From Aquamicrobium defluvii (GTDB lineage: Bacteria > Pseudomonadota > Alphaproteobacteria > Rhizobiales > Rhizobiaceae): a DNA stretch of 64,000 nt. The notes beneath the pieces were generated by a model, which saw only the letters and a program-made list of their open reading frames with translations, was not told the origin of the DNA and ran no database searches. The stretch's first letter is position 1; each line of letters starts with the position of its first letter. The position numbers and the translations under genes are program-made. This document shows positions 7,562 to 16,268 of the stretch, one piece after another. The stretch lies in the NCBI RefSeq assembly GCF_004363725.1, contig NZ_SNZF01000005.1:1-64000 (forward strand), written 5' to 3'.

Positions 7562-8191
7562 ATGAAGCGGCGCGCTCCCCTTCCGGTGCGTGCCGCGCTT
7601 CTTGTTGCGATTTCCGCGGCCTGCCTTGCTTCACCTTCCGAAGCACACCGGCGCATCAACCCCGGCGAAATCCAGGGCATACCGATGGCCAGCCTGTCGC
7701 ACGGCCAGATGGCCGTGATCGCCGACTATCGCAGCGAGATCATGAAGCTTGCAGCGCAGGAGCGGCAGGTGGACGATACGTTCGTGCGGCTGCTGAACTA
7801 TGGCAACATCCAGTACACCTACTGCCTGTGGGGGCTCGTTCCCGGCACGCTGGGCGATGAGGAAAGCCCGTTCAACGAGTGCGCCCATGCCTATCTGTCG
7901 GCTGCGCGCGAACTGCTTTCCCATATGCGCGAGACCTCGGCCAACAAGGCTGCCGTGGAAGATCTGATATCGCGCATCGATTCGGACATGGTGCGCAAGC
8001 AGTCGTCCTTCGTGCTGTGCCAGTACAGCGGCGATAGCTTCGATACGGCAAGCGTCGTGCGGCCGCTCTGGCGCGGCATACCAGGACACCTGCCCAGCCT
8101 TGCCACCTTTTCCGGCCTCGGGCTTGCGCTGATCGGCATCGGCATGGTGCTTGGCAAGGGTCGTCCGAACACCGGACAGGACAAGACCTGA
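7562..8191 (+). CDS. Exported, C-terminally membrane-anchored protein of unknown function
   Basis: A 209-residue protein with an N-terminal signal peptide (about residues 1-28, ending SPSEAHRRI) and a C-terminal hydrophobic segment (LATFSGLGLALIGIGMVLG) before a basic tail. The middle is helical with cysteines at YCLWG, NECAH and LCQYS. It starts 8 bases after cbtA, so it is probably in the same riboswitch-controlled transcript and may be an accessory to cobalt uptake. I do not recognise a family. Confidence 0.75.
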   Translation: MKRRAPLPVRAALLVAISAACLASPSEAHRRINPGEIQGIPMASLSHGQMAVIADYRSEIMKLAAQERQVDDTFVRLLNYGNIQYTYCLWGLVPGTLGDEESPFNECAHAYLSAARELLSHMRETSANKAAVEDLISRIDSDMVRKQSSFVLCQYSGDSFDTASVVRPLWRGIPGHLPSLATFSGLGLALIGIGMVLGKGRPNTGQDKT

Positions 8192-8241
8192 TCAACCGTC
8201 CATAACCACAATGCCATCGTCCACGTTCAAGGCACCCTCTT

Positions 8242-8271
8242 GAATTAATTGAGCGTACGTTTTATTAATTC
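8242..8271. promoter_or_regulatory. 30 bp palindromic operator of the TetR/leucine operon
   Basis: GAATTAAT (8242-8249) and ATTAATTC (8264-8271) are perfect inverted arms, and an inner CGTACG (8254-8259) shares the same centre. The site ends 16 bases before the regulator's ATG, over the expected promoter. The geometry suits two TetR-family dimers or one long site. Autoregulation and control of the leucine genes is inference. Confidence 0.7.
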
Positions 8272-8287
8272 TAACCGGAGGAACCAC

Positions 8288-8929
8288 ATGGCGCGCACGG
8301 CAGGCTCGGACGGCGAACGAACTGAGGCGGCGATCCGCGAAGCGGCTGTCGACCTGATCGCACGCCATGGCTACGAGGCTGTGACCATGCGCCAGCTCGC
8401 CGCCCGGGTGGGCGTGCAGTCGGCCGCTCTCTACCGCTATTTCCCGACCAAGGAAGACCTGCTTTTCATCCTGATGCGCGAACACATGGAAGCGCTGCTC
8501 GATGCACGGAGCAATGTGCGCCCCTCTTGCGGCGATGCTGAGGAGCGGCTGGCTGCGTTTGTGGAAAACCACATCGCCTTCCACATCGAACGGCGCGCGC
8601 AAACCCATATCTCCAACATGGAACTGCGCAGCCTGTCGCCGGAACGGCTGACCGTCATCCTCAAGCTGCGCAGCGCCTATGAAAAGGAGCTGCGCGCCAT
8701 CCTGCGCGAGGGCGCGGAAAGCGGCGCCTTCGACCTGGACGACATCGGGCTCACCGCCATGGCGATCATCCAGATGATCACCGGCGTCATCGTCTGGTTC
8801 CGGCCGGACGAGCGGCTTTCCGTCGAGGGCGTGACGCGGACCTATCTTTCCATGACAATGCGCCTCGTCGGGGCGTCAACGAACCGGGAGACCCATCATG
8901 TACACGCAGGCACTCGACTTCGGGCTTGA
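8288..8929 (+). CDS. TetR/AcrR-family regulator of the leucine-degradation operon
   Basis: A 213-residue TetR-family repressor. Residues about 12-58 form the DNA-binding domain ([23 protein letters not shown], then [18 protein letters not shown]). The C-terminal ligand domain is helical. ATG 8288 follows GGAGG. The gene overlaps the start of the isovaleryl-CoA dehydrogenase gene by 32 bases, so it is the first gene of the operon it most likely controls through the palindrome at 8242-8271. Its ligand is probably an acyl-CoA of the pathway, as for LiuQ-type regulators, but no ligand can be read from sequence. Confidence 0.9.
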   Translation: MARTAGSDGERTEAAIREAAVDLIARHGYEAVTMRQLAARVGVQSAALYRYFPTKEDLLFILMREHMEALLDARSNVRPSCGDAEERLAAFVENHIAFHIERRAQTHISNMELRSLSPERLTVILKLRSAYEKELRAILREGAESGAFDLDDIGLTAMAIIQMITGVIVWFRPDERLSVEGVTRTYLSMTMRLVGASTNRETHHVHAGTRLRA

Positions 8930-10061
8930 CGAAGACGTTGCGGCACTTCGCGACCTCGTACACCGCTTCGCGCAGGAGAAGATCGCGCCGCTGGCCGCCG
9001 AGATCGACCGCAGCAACGAATTTCCGGCGCATCTGTGGGAGGAAATGGGTGCGCTCGGCCTGCTCGGCATGACCGCCGATGCGGCCTTCGGCGGCAGCAG
9101 CATGGGCTACCTCGCCCATGTGGTGGCGATGGAGGAGATTTCCCGCGCTTCCGCCTCGGTCGCCCTCTCCTATGGCGCGCACTCCAACCTGTGCGTCAAC
9201 CAGATCAATCGCTGGGGAACGCCGGCGCAGAAGGAAAAATACCTGCCGGCGCTGTGCTCGGGCAAGGCGGTCGGCGCGCTCGCCATGTCGGAGCCCGGCG
9301 CGGGGTCCGACGTGGTGTCGATGCGGCTCAGGGCCGAGAAGAAGAACGACCGTTTCGTGCTCAACGGCACCAAGATGTGGATCACCAACGGGCCGGATGC
9401 CGACACGCTGGTCGTCTATGCCAAGACCGATCCGGAGCGGAAGTCGCGCGGCATCACCGCCTTCCTGATCGAAAAGGGCTTTGCCGGTTTCTCGGTGGCG
9501 CAGAAGCTCGACAAGCTCGGCATGCGCGGCTCCAACACCGGCGAGCTGGTGTTCGACAACGTCGAGGTGCCGTTCGAGAACGTGCTGGGCGAGGAAGGCA
9601 AGGGCGTCGAGGTGCTGATGTCGGGGCTCGACTATGAGCGCACCGTGCTCGCCGGCGGGCCGCTCGGCATCATGGCCGCCTGCCTCGACGTGGCTGTGCC
9701 TTATGTGCGCGAGCGCAGGCAGTTCGACCGGCCCATCGGCGACTTCCAGCTCGTGCAGGGCAAGCTCGCCGACATGTACACGACGCTGAACGCCTGCCGC
9801 GCCTATGTCTATGCCGTGGCCTCGGCCTGCGACCGCGGCCAGACCACGCGCAAGGATGCTGCCGGCTGCATTCTCTATGCGGCGGAGAAGGCGACGCAGA
9901 CGGCGCTCGACGCCATCCAGCTTCTCGGCGGCAACGGCTATATCAACGACTATCCGACCGGCCGCCTGCTGCGCGACGCGAAGCTCTATGAAATCGGAGC
10001 GGGCACCTCCGAAATCCGCCGCTGGCTGATCGGCCGCGAGATCATGAGCGAGGACATCTGA
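8898..10061 (+). CDS. ivd: Isovaleryl-CoA dehydrogenase
   Basis: A 387-residue acyl-CoA dehydrogenase that oxidises isovaleryl-CoA to 3-methylcrotonyl-CoA in leucine breakdown, passing electrons to ETF. It shows [25 protein letters not shown], the FAD-binding [17 protein letters not shown] and the IVD-type [15 protein letters not shown], whose Glu is the catalytic base position of IVDs. The C-terminus carries [35 protein letters not shown]. It starts with [14 protein letters not shown] after GGGAGA, overlapping the regulator gene, and precedes the carboxylase genes, which fixes the substrate well. Confidence 0.95.
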   Translation: MYTQALDFGLDEDVAALRDLVHRFAQEKIAPLAAEIDRSNEFPAHLWEEMGALGLLGMTADAAFGGSSMGYLAHVVAMEEISRASASVALSYGAHSNLCVNQINRWGTPAQKEKYLPALCSGKAVGALAMSEPGAGSDVVSMRLRAEKKNDRFVLNGTKMWITNGPDADTLVVYAKTDPERKSRGITAFLIEKGFAGFSVAQKLDKLGMRGSNTGELVFDNVEVPFENVLGEEGKGVEVLMSGLDYERTVLAGGPLGIMAACLDVAVPYVRERRQFDRPIGDFQLVQGKLADMYTTLNACRAYVYAVASACDRGQTTRKDAAGCILYAAEKATQTALDAIQLLGGNGYINDYPTGRLLRDAKLYEIGAGTSEIRRWLIGREIMSEDI

Positions 10062-10062
10062 G

Positions 10063-11670
10063 ATGGCGGTGCTTCGCTCCCAAGTCTCCCCCTCCTCCGA
10101 CACATTCCGCGCCAATGACGAGCGCATGCGCGCGCTGGTGGAGGACATTGCCGCAAAGGCCGCAAGGGTGCAGCAGGGCGGCTCGGACGAGGCCCGCCAG
10201 CGCCATGTCTCGCGTGGAAAACTGCTGCCGCGCGAGCGGCTGGCGCAATTGCTCGATGCCGGCTCGCCCTTTCTCGAAATCGGCCAGTTCGCTGCCTGGA
10301 ACATGTATGGCGGCGACATCGCCTCGGCCGGGATGATTGCCGGCATCGGCCGCGTCGAGGGACGCGAGGTGATGATCGTGGTGAATGACGCCACGGTGAA
10401 GGGCGGCACCTATTATCCGATCACCGTGAAGAAGCATCTGCGGGCGCAGGAAATCGCCAGGGAAAACAACCTGCCTTGCGTCTATCTGGTCGATTCCGGC
10501 GGCGCGAACCTGCCCAATCAGGATGAGGTGTTCCCGGACCGCGAGCATTTCGGCCGCATCTTCTACAATCAGGCCACCCTGTCGGCTGCCGGCATCCCTC
10601 AGATCGCCTGCGTGATGGGCTCGTGCACGGCGGGCGGTGCCTATGTGCCGGCGATGGCCGACGAATCGATCATGGTGCGCAAGCAGGCGACCATCTTCCT
10701 CGGCGGGCCGCCGCTGGTGAAGGCCGCCACCGGCGAGGACGTGAGCGCCGAGGAGCTGGGCGGCGCCGACCTGCACACGCGCGAATCCGGCGTCGCCGAT
10801 CATCTCGCCATGGACGACGAGCATGCGCTGGCGATCACGCGGCGCATCGTCAGGAACCTGAATCGAAAGAAGGAGATCGGGCTCGATCTTCGTGAACCGA
10901 TTCCGCCCCTTCACGATCCGCGCGAACTCTATGGCATCGTGCCGACCGACCTGCGCCAGCCCTATGACGTGCGCGAGGTGATCGCCCGCATCGTCGACGG
11001 CTCCGACTTCGACGAGTTCAAGCAGAACTACGGCACGACGCTGGTGACCGGCTTCGCGCATATCCATGGCATGCCAGTCGGCATTATCGGCAACAACGGC
11101 GTGCTGTTCTCCGAAAGCGCGCAGAAGGGTGCGCATTTCATCGAACTGTGCTGCCAGCGCGGCATCCCGCTGGTGTTTTTGCAGAACATCACCGGCTTCA
11201 TGGTCGGCAAGAAATACGAGGCGGGCGGCATCGCCAAGGACGGCGCCAAGCTGGTGACGGCGGTGGCGACGGCCAGCGTACCGAAGGTGACGATGATCAT
11301 CGGCGGGTCGTTCGGCGCCGGCAATTACGGCATGTGCGGGCGCGCCTATTCGCCCCGCTTCCTGTGGATGTGGCCGAACGCCCGCATCTCGGTGATGGGC
11401 GGCGAGCAGGCCGCCATGGTGCTGGCGCTGGTCAGGCGCGAGGGCATCGAGCGCAAGGGCGGCACCTGGAGCGCCGAGGAGGAAGCCGAGTTCAAGCGCC
11501 CGACGCTGGAGAAATACGAGCGCGAGGGCCATCCGCTCTATTCCTCGGCGCGCCTGTGGGACGACGGCATCATCGACCCGGCCCGCAGCCGCGAAGTGCT
11601 GGCGCTGTCGCTTTCGGCGGCGCTCAACGCGCCGGTGCCGGACACTAAATTCGGCCTGTTCAGGATGTGA
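10063..11670 (+). CDS. mccB: Methylcrotonyl-CoA carboxylase, carboxyltransferase (beta) subunit
   Basis: A 535-residue acyl-CoA carboxyltransferase moving CO2 from biotin to 3-methylcrotonyl-CoA. It contains [48 protein letters not shown] (strongly MCC-type), [13 protein letters not shown], and [25 protein letters not shown]. It starts one base after the ivd stop codon. The enzyme works as a complex with the biotin-carrying alpha subunit encoded next. Confidence 0.96.
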   Translation: MAVLRSQVSPSSDTFRANDERMRALVEDIAAKAARVQQGGSDEARQRHVSRGKLLPRERLAQLLDAGSPFLEIGQFAAWNMYGGDIASAGMIAGIGRVEGREVMIVVNDATVKGGTYYPITVKKHLRAQEIARENNLPCVYLVDSGGANLPNQDEVFPDREHFGRIFYNQATLSAAGIPQIACVMGSCTAGGAYVPAMADESIMVRKQATIFLGGPPLVKAATGEDVSAEELGGADLHTRESGVADHLAMDDEHALAITRRIVRNLNRKKEIGLDLREPIPPLHDPRELYGIVPTDLRQPYDVREVIARIVDGSDFDEFKQNYGTTLVTGFAHIHGMPVGIIGNNGVLFSESAQKGAHFIELCCQRGIPLVFLQNITGFMVGKKYEAGGIAKDGAKLVTAVATASVPKVTMIIGGSFGAGNYGMCGRAYSPRFLWMWPNARISVMGGEQAAMVLALVRREGIERKGGTWSAEEEAEFKRPTLEKYEREGHPLYSSARLWDDGIIDPARSREVLALSLSAALNAPVPDTKFGLFRM

Positions 11671-11678
11671 GGGCGGCC

Positions 11679-13637
11679 ATGTTCAAGAAAATCCTCATCG
11701 CCAATCGCGGCGAGATCGCCTGCCGCATCATCCGCACCGCAAGGCGCATGGGCGTGGCGACCGTCGCCGTCTATTCCGACGCAGACGCCGGTGCCATGCA
11801 TGTCGCCATGGCCGACGAGGCCGTGCGCATCGGGCCGCCGCCGGTGGCCGAGAGCTATCTCGACGGCGAGCGCATTGTCGCGGCTGCATTGATGACCGGC
11901 GCGGAAGCGATCCATCCCGGCTATGGCTTCCTGTCAGAAAACCCGGATTTCGTCGACCGGGTGGTGAATGCCGGGCTGATCTTCATCGGCCCATCCGCCA
12001 CCTCGATCCGCGCCATGGGCCTCAAGGATGCCGCCAAGCGCCTGATGGAAAAGGCCGGCGTGCCGGTGGTGCCCGGCTATCACGGCGAGGCACAGGACAT
12101 CGTTCTGCTTGCCTCCAAGGCCACCGAGATCGGCTTTCCGGTGCTGATCAAGGCCCGTGCCGGCGGCGGCGGGCGCGGCATGCGACGTGTCGAGCATGCC
12201 GACGACTTCGCGGAAGCGCTGTCCTCGGCCCGCCGTGAGGCGAAGGCTGCCTTCGGTGACGACCGGGTGCTCGTCGAAAAATATGTCGAGAAGCCGCGCC
12301 ACATCGAGGTCCAGGTGTTCGGCGACAATTACGGCAATGTCGTCCATCTGTTCGAGCGCGACTGCTCGGCGCAGCGCCGCCACCAGAAGGTGATCGAGGA
12401 AGCCCCCGCCCCCGGCATGACCGAAGAGATGCGGGCGGCAATGACGGAAGCTGCCGTCACGGCGGCCAAGGCCATTTCCTATTCCGGCGCAGGCACCATC
12501 GAGTTCATCGTCGATGCCTCGCAGGGCCTGCGTCCCGACCGCTTCTGGTTCATGGAGATGAACACCCGCCTCCAGGTCGAGCACCCCGTCACCGAGATGA
12601 TCACCGGCGTCGATCTGGTCGAATGGCAGTTGCGCGTCGCCTGTGGCGAGGCGCTGCCCATGCGTCAGGACGAGATCATGCTGGACGGCCACGCCTTCGA
12701 GGCACGCCTTTACGCGGAGGATGCCGCCAAAGGGTTTTTGCCGGCCACCGGCACGCTGCATCATCTGTGGTTTCCGGATGAGCCTGCGGCGGGCACGTCG
12801 CTGCGGGTGGAAACAGGGGTGCGCGAAGGCGATGCGATCTCCCCTTTCTACGATCCGATGATCGCCAAGCTGGTGGTTCACGGCCCCGACCGCGAAACGG
12901 CGCTCGACGCGCTCGGCGACATGCTGGCGGAGACCGAAATCGCCGGTTCCACGGTCAACACCGCTTTCCTCGCCGCCCTTGCCGCTGACCCGGATTTCGC
13001 TTCCGGCGATGTCGACACCGGGCTGATCCTCGCCAAGCAGGATGCGCTGACGGCGATTCCGGAACCTTCGAAGGAACTGCTCGCGGCGGCGGCTCTGGCG
13101 GTTTCGGGCCTGTCCGATACCGGAACGCCCGACGATCCATGGTCGGCGCTCGCCGGCTATGCGCATTTCCACACGACGCCGAAGCGGATCGCGCTCAGAT
13201 ATGGCGAGCGCGAGATAAAGGCCCGCGTAGGGATCGAGGCCGGCAAGGCATTCGTCGAACTCGGGGGAGACGACGGCAGGGCGCATCGCCTTCAGCCCGC
13301 GATGGTGAATCTGGCGCGCTGGCCCGGACATATCAGCGTGTTCGACGGGGCGATGAGCTATTCGTTCACTGTCCCCGACCCGCTGGATCGGGCGCAAGAG
13401 GCTGGCGGCGGGGCGGACAGCCTGCGCGCGCCGATGCCGGGTCTCGTCAAACTCGTGCGCGCCGCCGTTGGCGACACGGTGGCGAAAGGCCAGCCGCTTC
13501 TGGTTCTGGAAGCGATGAAGATGGAGCACGCGATAGCCGCGCCGCATGACGGAGTGATTGCGGAAATCGCGACCGAAGGCAGTCAGGTCACCGACGGCGC
13601 CGTGCTGGTGCGCTTCGCCGAGCAGGGCGGCGAGTAA
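11679..13637 (+). CDS. mccA: Methylcrotonyl-CoA carboxylase, biotin carboxylase (alpha) subunit
   Basis: A 652-residue biotin carboxylase with N-terminal MFKKILIANRGEIACRII, the ATP-grasp glycine loop KARAGGGGRGMR, ERDCSAQRRHQKVIEEAPAP, and EMNTRLQVEHPVTE. The C-terminal biotinyl domain has LEAMKMEH, whose Lys carries biotin. ATG 11679 gives the normal N-terminus; an in-frame GTG at 11667 adds four residues. It is the last gene of the operon. The usual companions, methylglutaconyl-CoA hydratase and HMG-CoA lyase, do not follow and must be elsewhere. Confidence 0.96.
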   Translation: MFKKILIANRGEIACRIIRTARRMGVATVAVYSDADAGAMHVAMADEAVRIGPPPVAESYLDGERIVAAALMTGAEAIHPGYGFLSENPDFVDRVVNAGLIFIGPSATSIRAMGLKDAAKRLMEKAGVPVVPGYHGEAQDIVLLASKATEIGFPVLIKARAGGGGRGMRRVEHADDFAEALSSARREAKAAFGDDRVLVEKYVEKPRHIEVQVFGDNYGNVVHLFERDCSAQRRHQKVIEEAPAPGMTEEMRAAMTEAAVTAAKAISYSGAGTIEFIVDASQGLRPDRFWFMEMNTRLQVEHPVTEMITGVDLVEWQLRVACGEALPMRQDEIMLDGHAFEARLYAEDAAKGFLPATGTLHHLWFPDEPAAGTSLRVETGVREGDAISPFYDPMIAKLVVHGPDRETALDALGDMLAETEIAGSTVNTAFLAALAADPDFASGDVDTGLILAKQDALTAIPEPSKELLAAAALAVSGLSDTGTPDDPWSALAGYAHFHTTPKRIALRYGEREIKARVGIEAGKAFVELGGDDGRAHRLQPAMVNLARWPGHISVFDGAMSYSFTVPDPLDRAQEAGGGADSLRAPMPGLVKLVRAAVGDTVAKGQPLLVLEAMKMEHAIAAPHDGVIAEIATEGSQVTDGAVLVRFAEQGGE

Positions 13638-13651
13638 CACGCAGCCGAAAC

Positions 13652-13703
13652 GCAATTCCAGCAAAAGTGCGAAGCGGTTTTGCGTCCGGAATTGCGTCGA
13701 AAT
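13652..13703. repeat. Rhizobial palindromic intergenic repeat, copy A
   Basis: The unit starts GCAATTCCAGCAAAAGTGCG and ends GTCCGGAATTGCGTCGAAA; CAATTCC and GGAATTG form the outer arms. It matches, with only a few differences, the inverted copy at 17911-17963. Elements of this look are frequent between genes of rhizobia and probably form hairpin RNAs. Confidence 0.8.
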
Positions 13704-13722
13704 AATGCTCTAAAAGCCGAAG

Positions 13723-13752
13723 CCGCGCCGATCTTGTTCCGATCGGTCGCGG
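13723..13752 (+). terminator. Strong hairpin after the leucine operon
   Basis: CCGCGCCGATC pairs with GATCGGTCGCGG (one bulged T) around a 7-base loop, 85 bases after the mccA stop. No T run follows, so it may act as a weak or rho-assisted terminator or an mRNA 3' end. Confidence 0.45.
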
Positions 13753-13889
13753 CCCGGCTGTGCGTGATGTTGGTATAAGCGCCCCCGCGCCGTTGTTGTT
13801 TCCACGCCTTCCCTGTCGTCACGGCCGGTTGTTGGAGCAACCACCGCCTGGTCGTCGCCGCGTTCTGCGCGCGGCTTTTCAATTTCCGG

Positions 13890-14156
13890 TCAGTGCATCG
13901 TCATCCATTCACGCGCTTCGCGCAGCGCCCTCGCCAGATCCGTCTTCGACATGCTGGCCGAGATTTCCGAGCGCAGTTCCGCAGCGCGGGCCGAACCCTT
14001 GATGGCGGCGATGTTGAACCACTTGTGTGCGGCGATCTGGTCGACCTCACAGTCGCGCCCCGTGGCGTACATCATGCCCAGTTCGACGAACATATCGGCC
14101 TGAGCCATCGTGCCCATGGTGCCGAAACCGGCTTCGTGCATTTCAAAACGTGCCAT
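13890..14156 (-). CDS. Small Sel1-repeat protein
   Basis: An 88-residue cytoplasmic protein with one Sel1-like (TPR-related) helical hairpin, readable in ELGMMYATGRDCEVDQIAAHKWF and AAIKGSARAAELRSE. ATG 14156 follows AGGGG. Short one-repeat proteins of this form are conserved in rhizobia and their role is unknown. It stands alone, convergent to the leucine operon. Confidence 0.75.
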   Translation of the reverse strand: MARFEMHEAGFGTMGTMAQADMFVELGMMYATGRDCEVDQIAAHKWFNIAAIKGSARAAELRSEISASMSKTDLARALREAREWMTMH

Positions 14157-14557
14157 TTCAAACCCCTGTCCCGTTGCGAGAGCGCCTCGTTCTTGGTGTG
14201 TGGGAGGCTGCCCTTCGATGCTTCCGAGAATGCCCCAGGGGCTTGAATTCGCCGTAAAAAGACGTGCTTAATTTGAAGAAAACAAAGCTAAAAACAATAG
14301 GTAAACGTCACACTTCGTTAACGATGGAAAAGCCGGAAACAGCTGGCTTTCGGCTCGAATTTTACCGAAATTTCATAAGCTGAATTCAACCCTTCGCTAA
14401 CCAAGACAACGCATCGGTTTCGCGATTTCGTTTTGATACAGCCCCGTTGCGCTTGAAAAAATATCGTCGATCTTCCCCAGCGGCACGGCTTTCGCCCGGC
14501 ACGGGGCTGGATTAGCTTACGTTTGCGTAAGAGGAACGCAGCGCTCAGGGAGGAGAC
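14157..14557. other. AT-richer 400-base intergenic region
   Basis: No gene is supported here. The region is more AT-rich than its surroundings and probably holds the divergent promoters of the Sel1 protein and the DUF2147 protein. The only clear element is the inverted repeat at 14516-14531. Confidence 0.5.
14516..14531. promoter_or_regulatory. Inverted repeat CTTACG-4-CGTAAG upstream of the DUF2147 gene
   Basis: Perfect 6 bp arms around TTTG lie 26 bases before the ATG at 14558. The TTACGTTT core resembles the ACGT-containing operator before the ETF-QO gene, but only loosely. A transcription factor site is likely; its owner is unknown. Confidence 0.45.
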
Positions 14558-14899
14558 ATGTTTCGCATTACCAGCGTGGCGGCATTCGCCATTCTCATGA
14601 CGGCCGGCACGGCTCTTGCCGATCCGATCGAAGGCACGTGGAAGCGGCCCAACGGCACGCTGATCTCCTATGCCGGCAGCGGCTCGAAATATTGCGGCAC
14701 GGTGATGACCGGCGAATACAAGGGCAAATCGATCGGCTGCATGGAAGGCGGCAACGGCGCCTACAAAGGCTCGGTCAACAAGCTGGATGAGGGCAAGACC
14801 TACAACGGCAAGGCCAGCATATCGGGCAACACCCTTTCGCTTTCCGGCTGCGTGCTGGGCGGGCTGATATGCAAGAGCGAAAAGCTTACCCGCCAGTAG
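14558..14899 (+). CDS. DUF2147-type exported protein
   Basis: A 113-residue protein with a signal peptide (cleavage after TALA, about residue 22) and a mature beta-rich domain starting DPIEGTWKRPNG. The pattern GTWK...Y...CG.V, then GKTYNGKASISGNTLSLSGCV, matches DUF2147, lipocalin-like periplasmic proteins of unknown function. GGGAGGAG precedes the ATG. Paired cysteines (YCGTV, IGCME, SGCVLGGLICK) suggest disulfides in the periplasm. It is a single-gene unit ended by a hairpin. Confidence 0.85.
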   Translation: MFRITSVAAFAILMTAGTALADPIEGTWKRPNGTLISYAGSGSKYCGTVMTGEYKGKSIGCMEGGNGAYKGSVNKLDEGKTYNGKASISGNTLSLSGCVLGGLICKSEKLTRQ

Positions 14900-14909
14900 G
14901 AAAGGCAAT

Positions 14910-14931
14910 GGCCGCCGGTCATCCGGCGGCC
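14910..14931. terminator. Hairpin between convergent genes
   Basis: GGCCGCCGG pairs perfectly with CCGGCGGCC around a TCAT loop, 11 bases after the DUF2147 stop and 24 before the end of the convergent GST gene. The pyrimidine-rich CTCCCTTCCT that follows is only a weak T tract. Confidence 0.65.
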
Positions 14932-14954
14932 CTCCCTTCCTAAACGGGCGGCAG

Positions 14955-15659
14955 TCAGGCGCGCGCCTTCTGGCCGAACAGGATTTTCTGCGCTTCCTTG
15001 TCCTCGGCAAGATTGTTGCGGTGATCCTGTCCGACTTCAACCGCCTTCTGGACAGCCGGGCGCGCGGCAATGGCCTCGAACCAGCGCCTGAGGTTCGGAA
15101 AATCCTCCAGATCCTGTCCCTGATTGCGGTACGGGCGAACCCACGGGAACGCAGCCATATCGGCAATCGAATAGTCCCCGGCCAGATATTCGCGGTCGGC
15201 GAGACGCTTGTTCATCACGCCGTAGAGCCGGTTCACCTCATTGGTGTAGCGGTCGATGCCATACTGGATTTTCTCCGGCGCGTACTGGCGGAAATGGTGG
15301 GCCTGCCCCGCCATTGGCCCAAGACCGCCCATCTGCCAGAACAGCCACTGGTCCACGTCCGTACGCTGGCGCTCGTCCGCGGGATAGAACCTGCCGAACT
15401 TGCGCCCGAGATATTGCAGGATGGCGCCGGACTCGAAGACAGATATCGGCTCTCCGCCCGGACCTTCCGGATCGACGATCGCAGGCATGCGATTGTTGGG
15501 AGCGATTTGCAGGAATGAAGGCTCGAACTGCTCGCCGCGTCCGATATTCACATAATGGACCTCGTAGGGAATGCCCGCTTCCTCCAGGAAGATCGTGATC
15601 TTGTGGCCATTGGGGGTCGGCCAGTAGTGCAGCTCGATGGGGGCGGTCTGGCTCGTCAT
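14955..15659 (-). CDS. Glutathione S-transferase family protein (YfcG/YghU-like)
   Basis: A 234-residue cytosolic protein with a thioredoxin-fold N-domain (IELHYWPTPNGHKITIFLEEAGIPYEVH, then FLQIAPNNRMPAIVD and the glutathione-binding VFESGAILQYLG) and an all-helical C-domain (about 95-210). The TPNGHK and ESGAILQYL motifs place it with the disulfide-bond oxidoreductases YfcG/YghU rather than classical GSTs. ATG 15659 follows GGAGAAGG; the frame extends 39 bases further but without a ribosome site. It likely reduces disulfides or peroxides with glutathione. Confidence 0.9.
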   Translation of the reverse strand: MTSQTAPIELHYWPTPNGHKITIFLEEAGIPYEVHYVNIGRGEQFEPSFLQIAPNNRMPAIVDPEGPGGEPISVFESGAILQYLGRKFGRFYPADERQRTDVDQWLFWQMGGLGPMAGQAHHFRQYAPEKIQYGIDRYTNEVNRLYGVMNKRLADREYLAGDYSIADMAAFPWVRPYRNQGQDLEDFPNLRRWFEAIAARPAVQKAVEVGQDHRNNLAEDKEAQKILFGQKARA

Positions 15660-15836
15660 TTGTCCTTCTCCGGCAGTTTCATGATCTGTCGGAGGCACAT
15701 AGGCACTTCCGGCATCCGCGCAATAACCTGACGTGGTTAAGCAGCGTCAATAATTTTGAACCTCAGATGAACGGCCCTCTCAGAGAGGGTTCAGGCTGCC
15801 GGTGCGATCCTGGTTTCAACATCAGGGAAACCGGAC

Positions 15837-15995
15837 ATGCTCGCTCGCCGCTTCACCATCGTCTGCCTGCTGGCCACGCTCTTCGGCATCGGTTTCGCCA
15901 TGATCGTCGCGGAAGCCGGCCGCCAGCCCCGCCACTGGGATGAGGTACGCGCAGGCAAATGCCTGCTGGGCTGCACCGGAACAACGGGCCGCTGA
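15837..15995 (+). CDS. 52-residue membrane-anchored small protein
   Basis: The product begins MLARRFTIVCLLATLFGIGF, one membrane or signal segment, followed by a short soluble tail with HWDEVRAGKCLLGCTGTTGR. The two cysteines four apart near the end could bind metal or form a disulfide. The coding look is good (G/C third positions), a GGGAAA site precedes ATG 15837, and 22 bases separate it from another small membrane gene on the same strand. I do not recognise a family. Confidence 0.5.
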   Translation: MLARRFTIVCLLATLFGIGFAMIVAEAGRQPRHWDEVRAGKCLLGCTGTTGR

Positions 15996-16017
15996 GGCAA
16001 GGACAGGGAACAGGACA

Positions 16018-16212
16018 ATGAACACCATCTTCGAAAACAGCCTGACCTTCCTGCGCATCCTCCCCCGCGCGGCGCTGATCCTGACGTTGCTGGCCGCTCC
16101 GGTTCTGGCCGTTCCCATGGTGCGGGGCGACATTGGCCAGACCATCGAGGCCCCGTCCCTGAAGAAGAAGGGCGTCGGCTTCGTTCTGCTGGTCAGCCTG
16201 AAGCGGGCCTGA
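16018..16212 (+). CDS. 64-residue small hydrophobic protein
   Basis: The product starts MNTIFENSLTFLRILPRAAL, continues with LILTLLAAPVLAVPMVRGDIG and ends KKKGVGFVLLVSLKRA. The first hydrophobic stretch could be a signal peptide cut at VLA; a second shorter one follows the lysines. AGGACA precedes the ATG. It lies between another small membrane gene and amn, all on the plus strand. The function is unknown. Confidence 0.45.
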   Translation: MNTIFENSLTFLRILPRAALILTLLAAPVLAVPMVRGDIGQTIEAPSLKKKGVGFVLLVSLKRA

Positions 16213-16268
16213 CCGGCGCAAGAACATCAACAGCAAGCTTCAGCAGCCCCCTTCCCCACTCTCGAGCC

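Noticed and set aside
10042..11532. Minus-strand frame of 496 codons across mccB
   Set aside because: Shadow of a conserved carboxyltransferase; no recognisable protein features.
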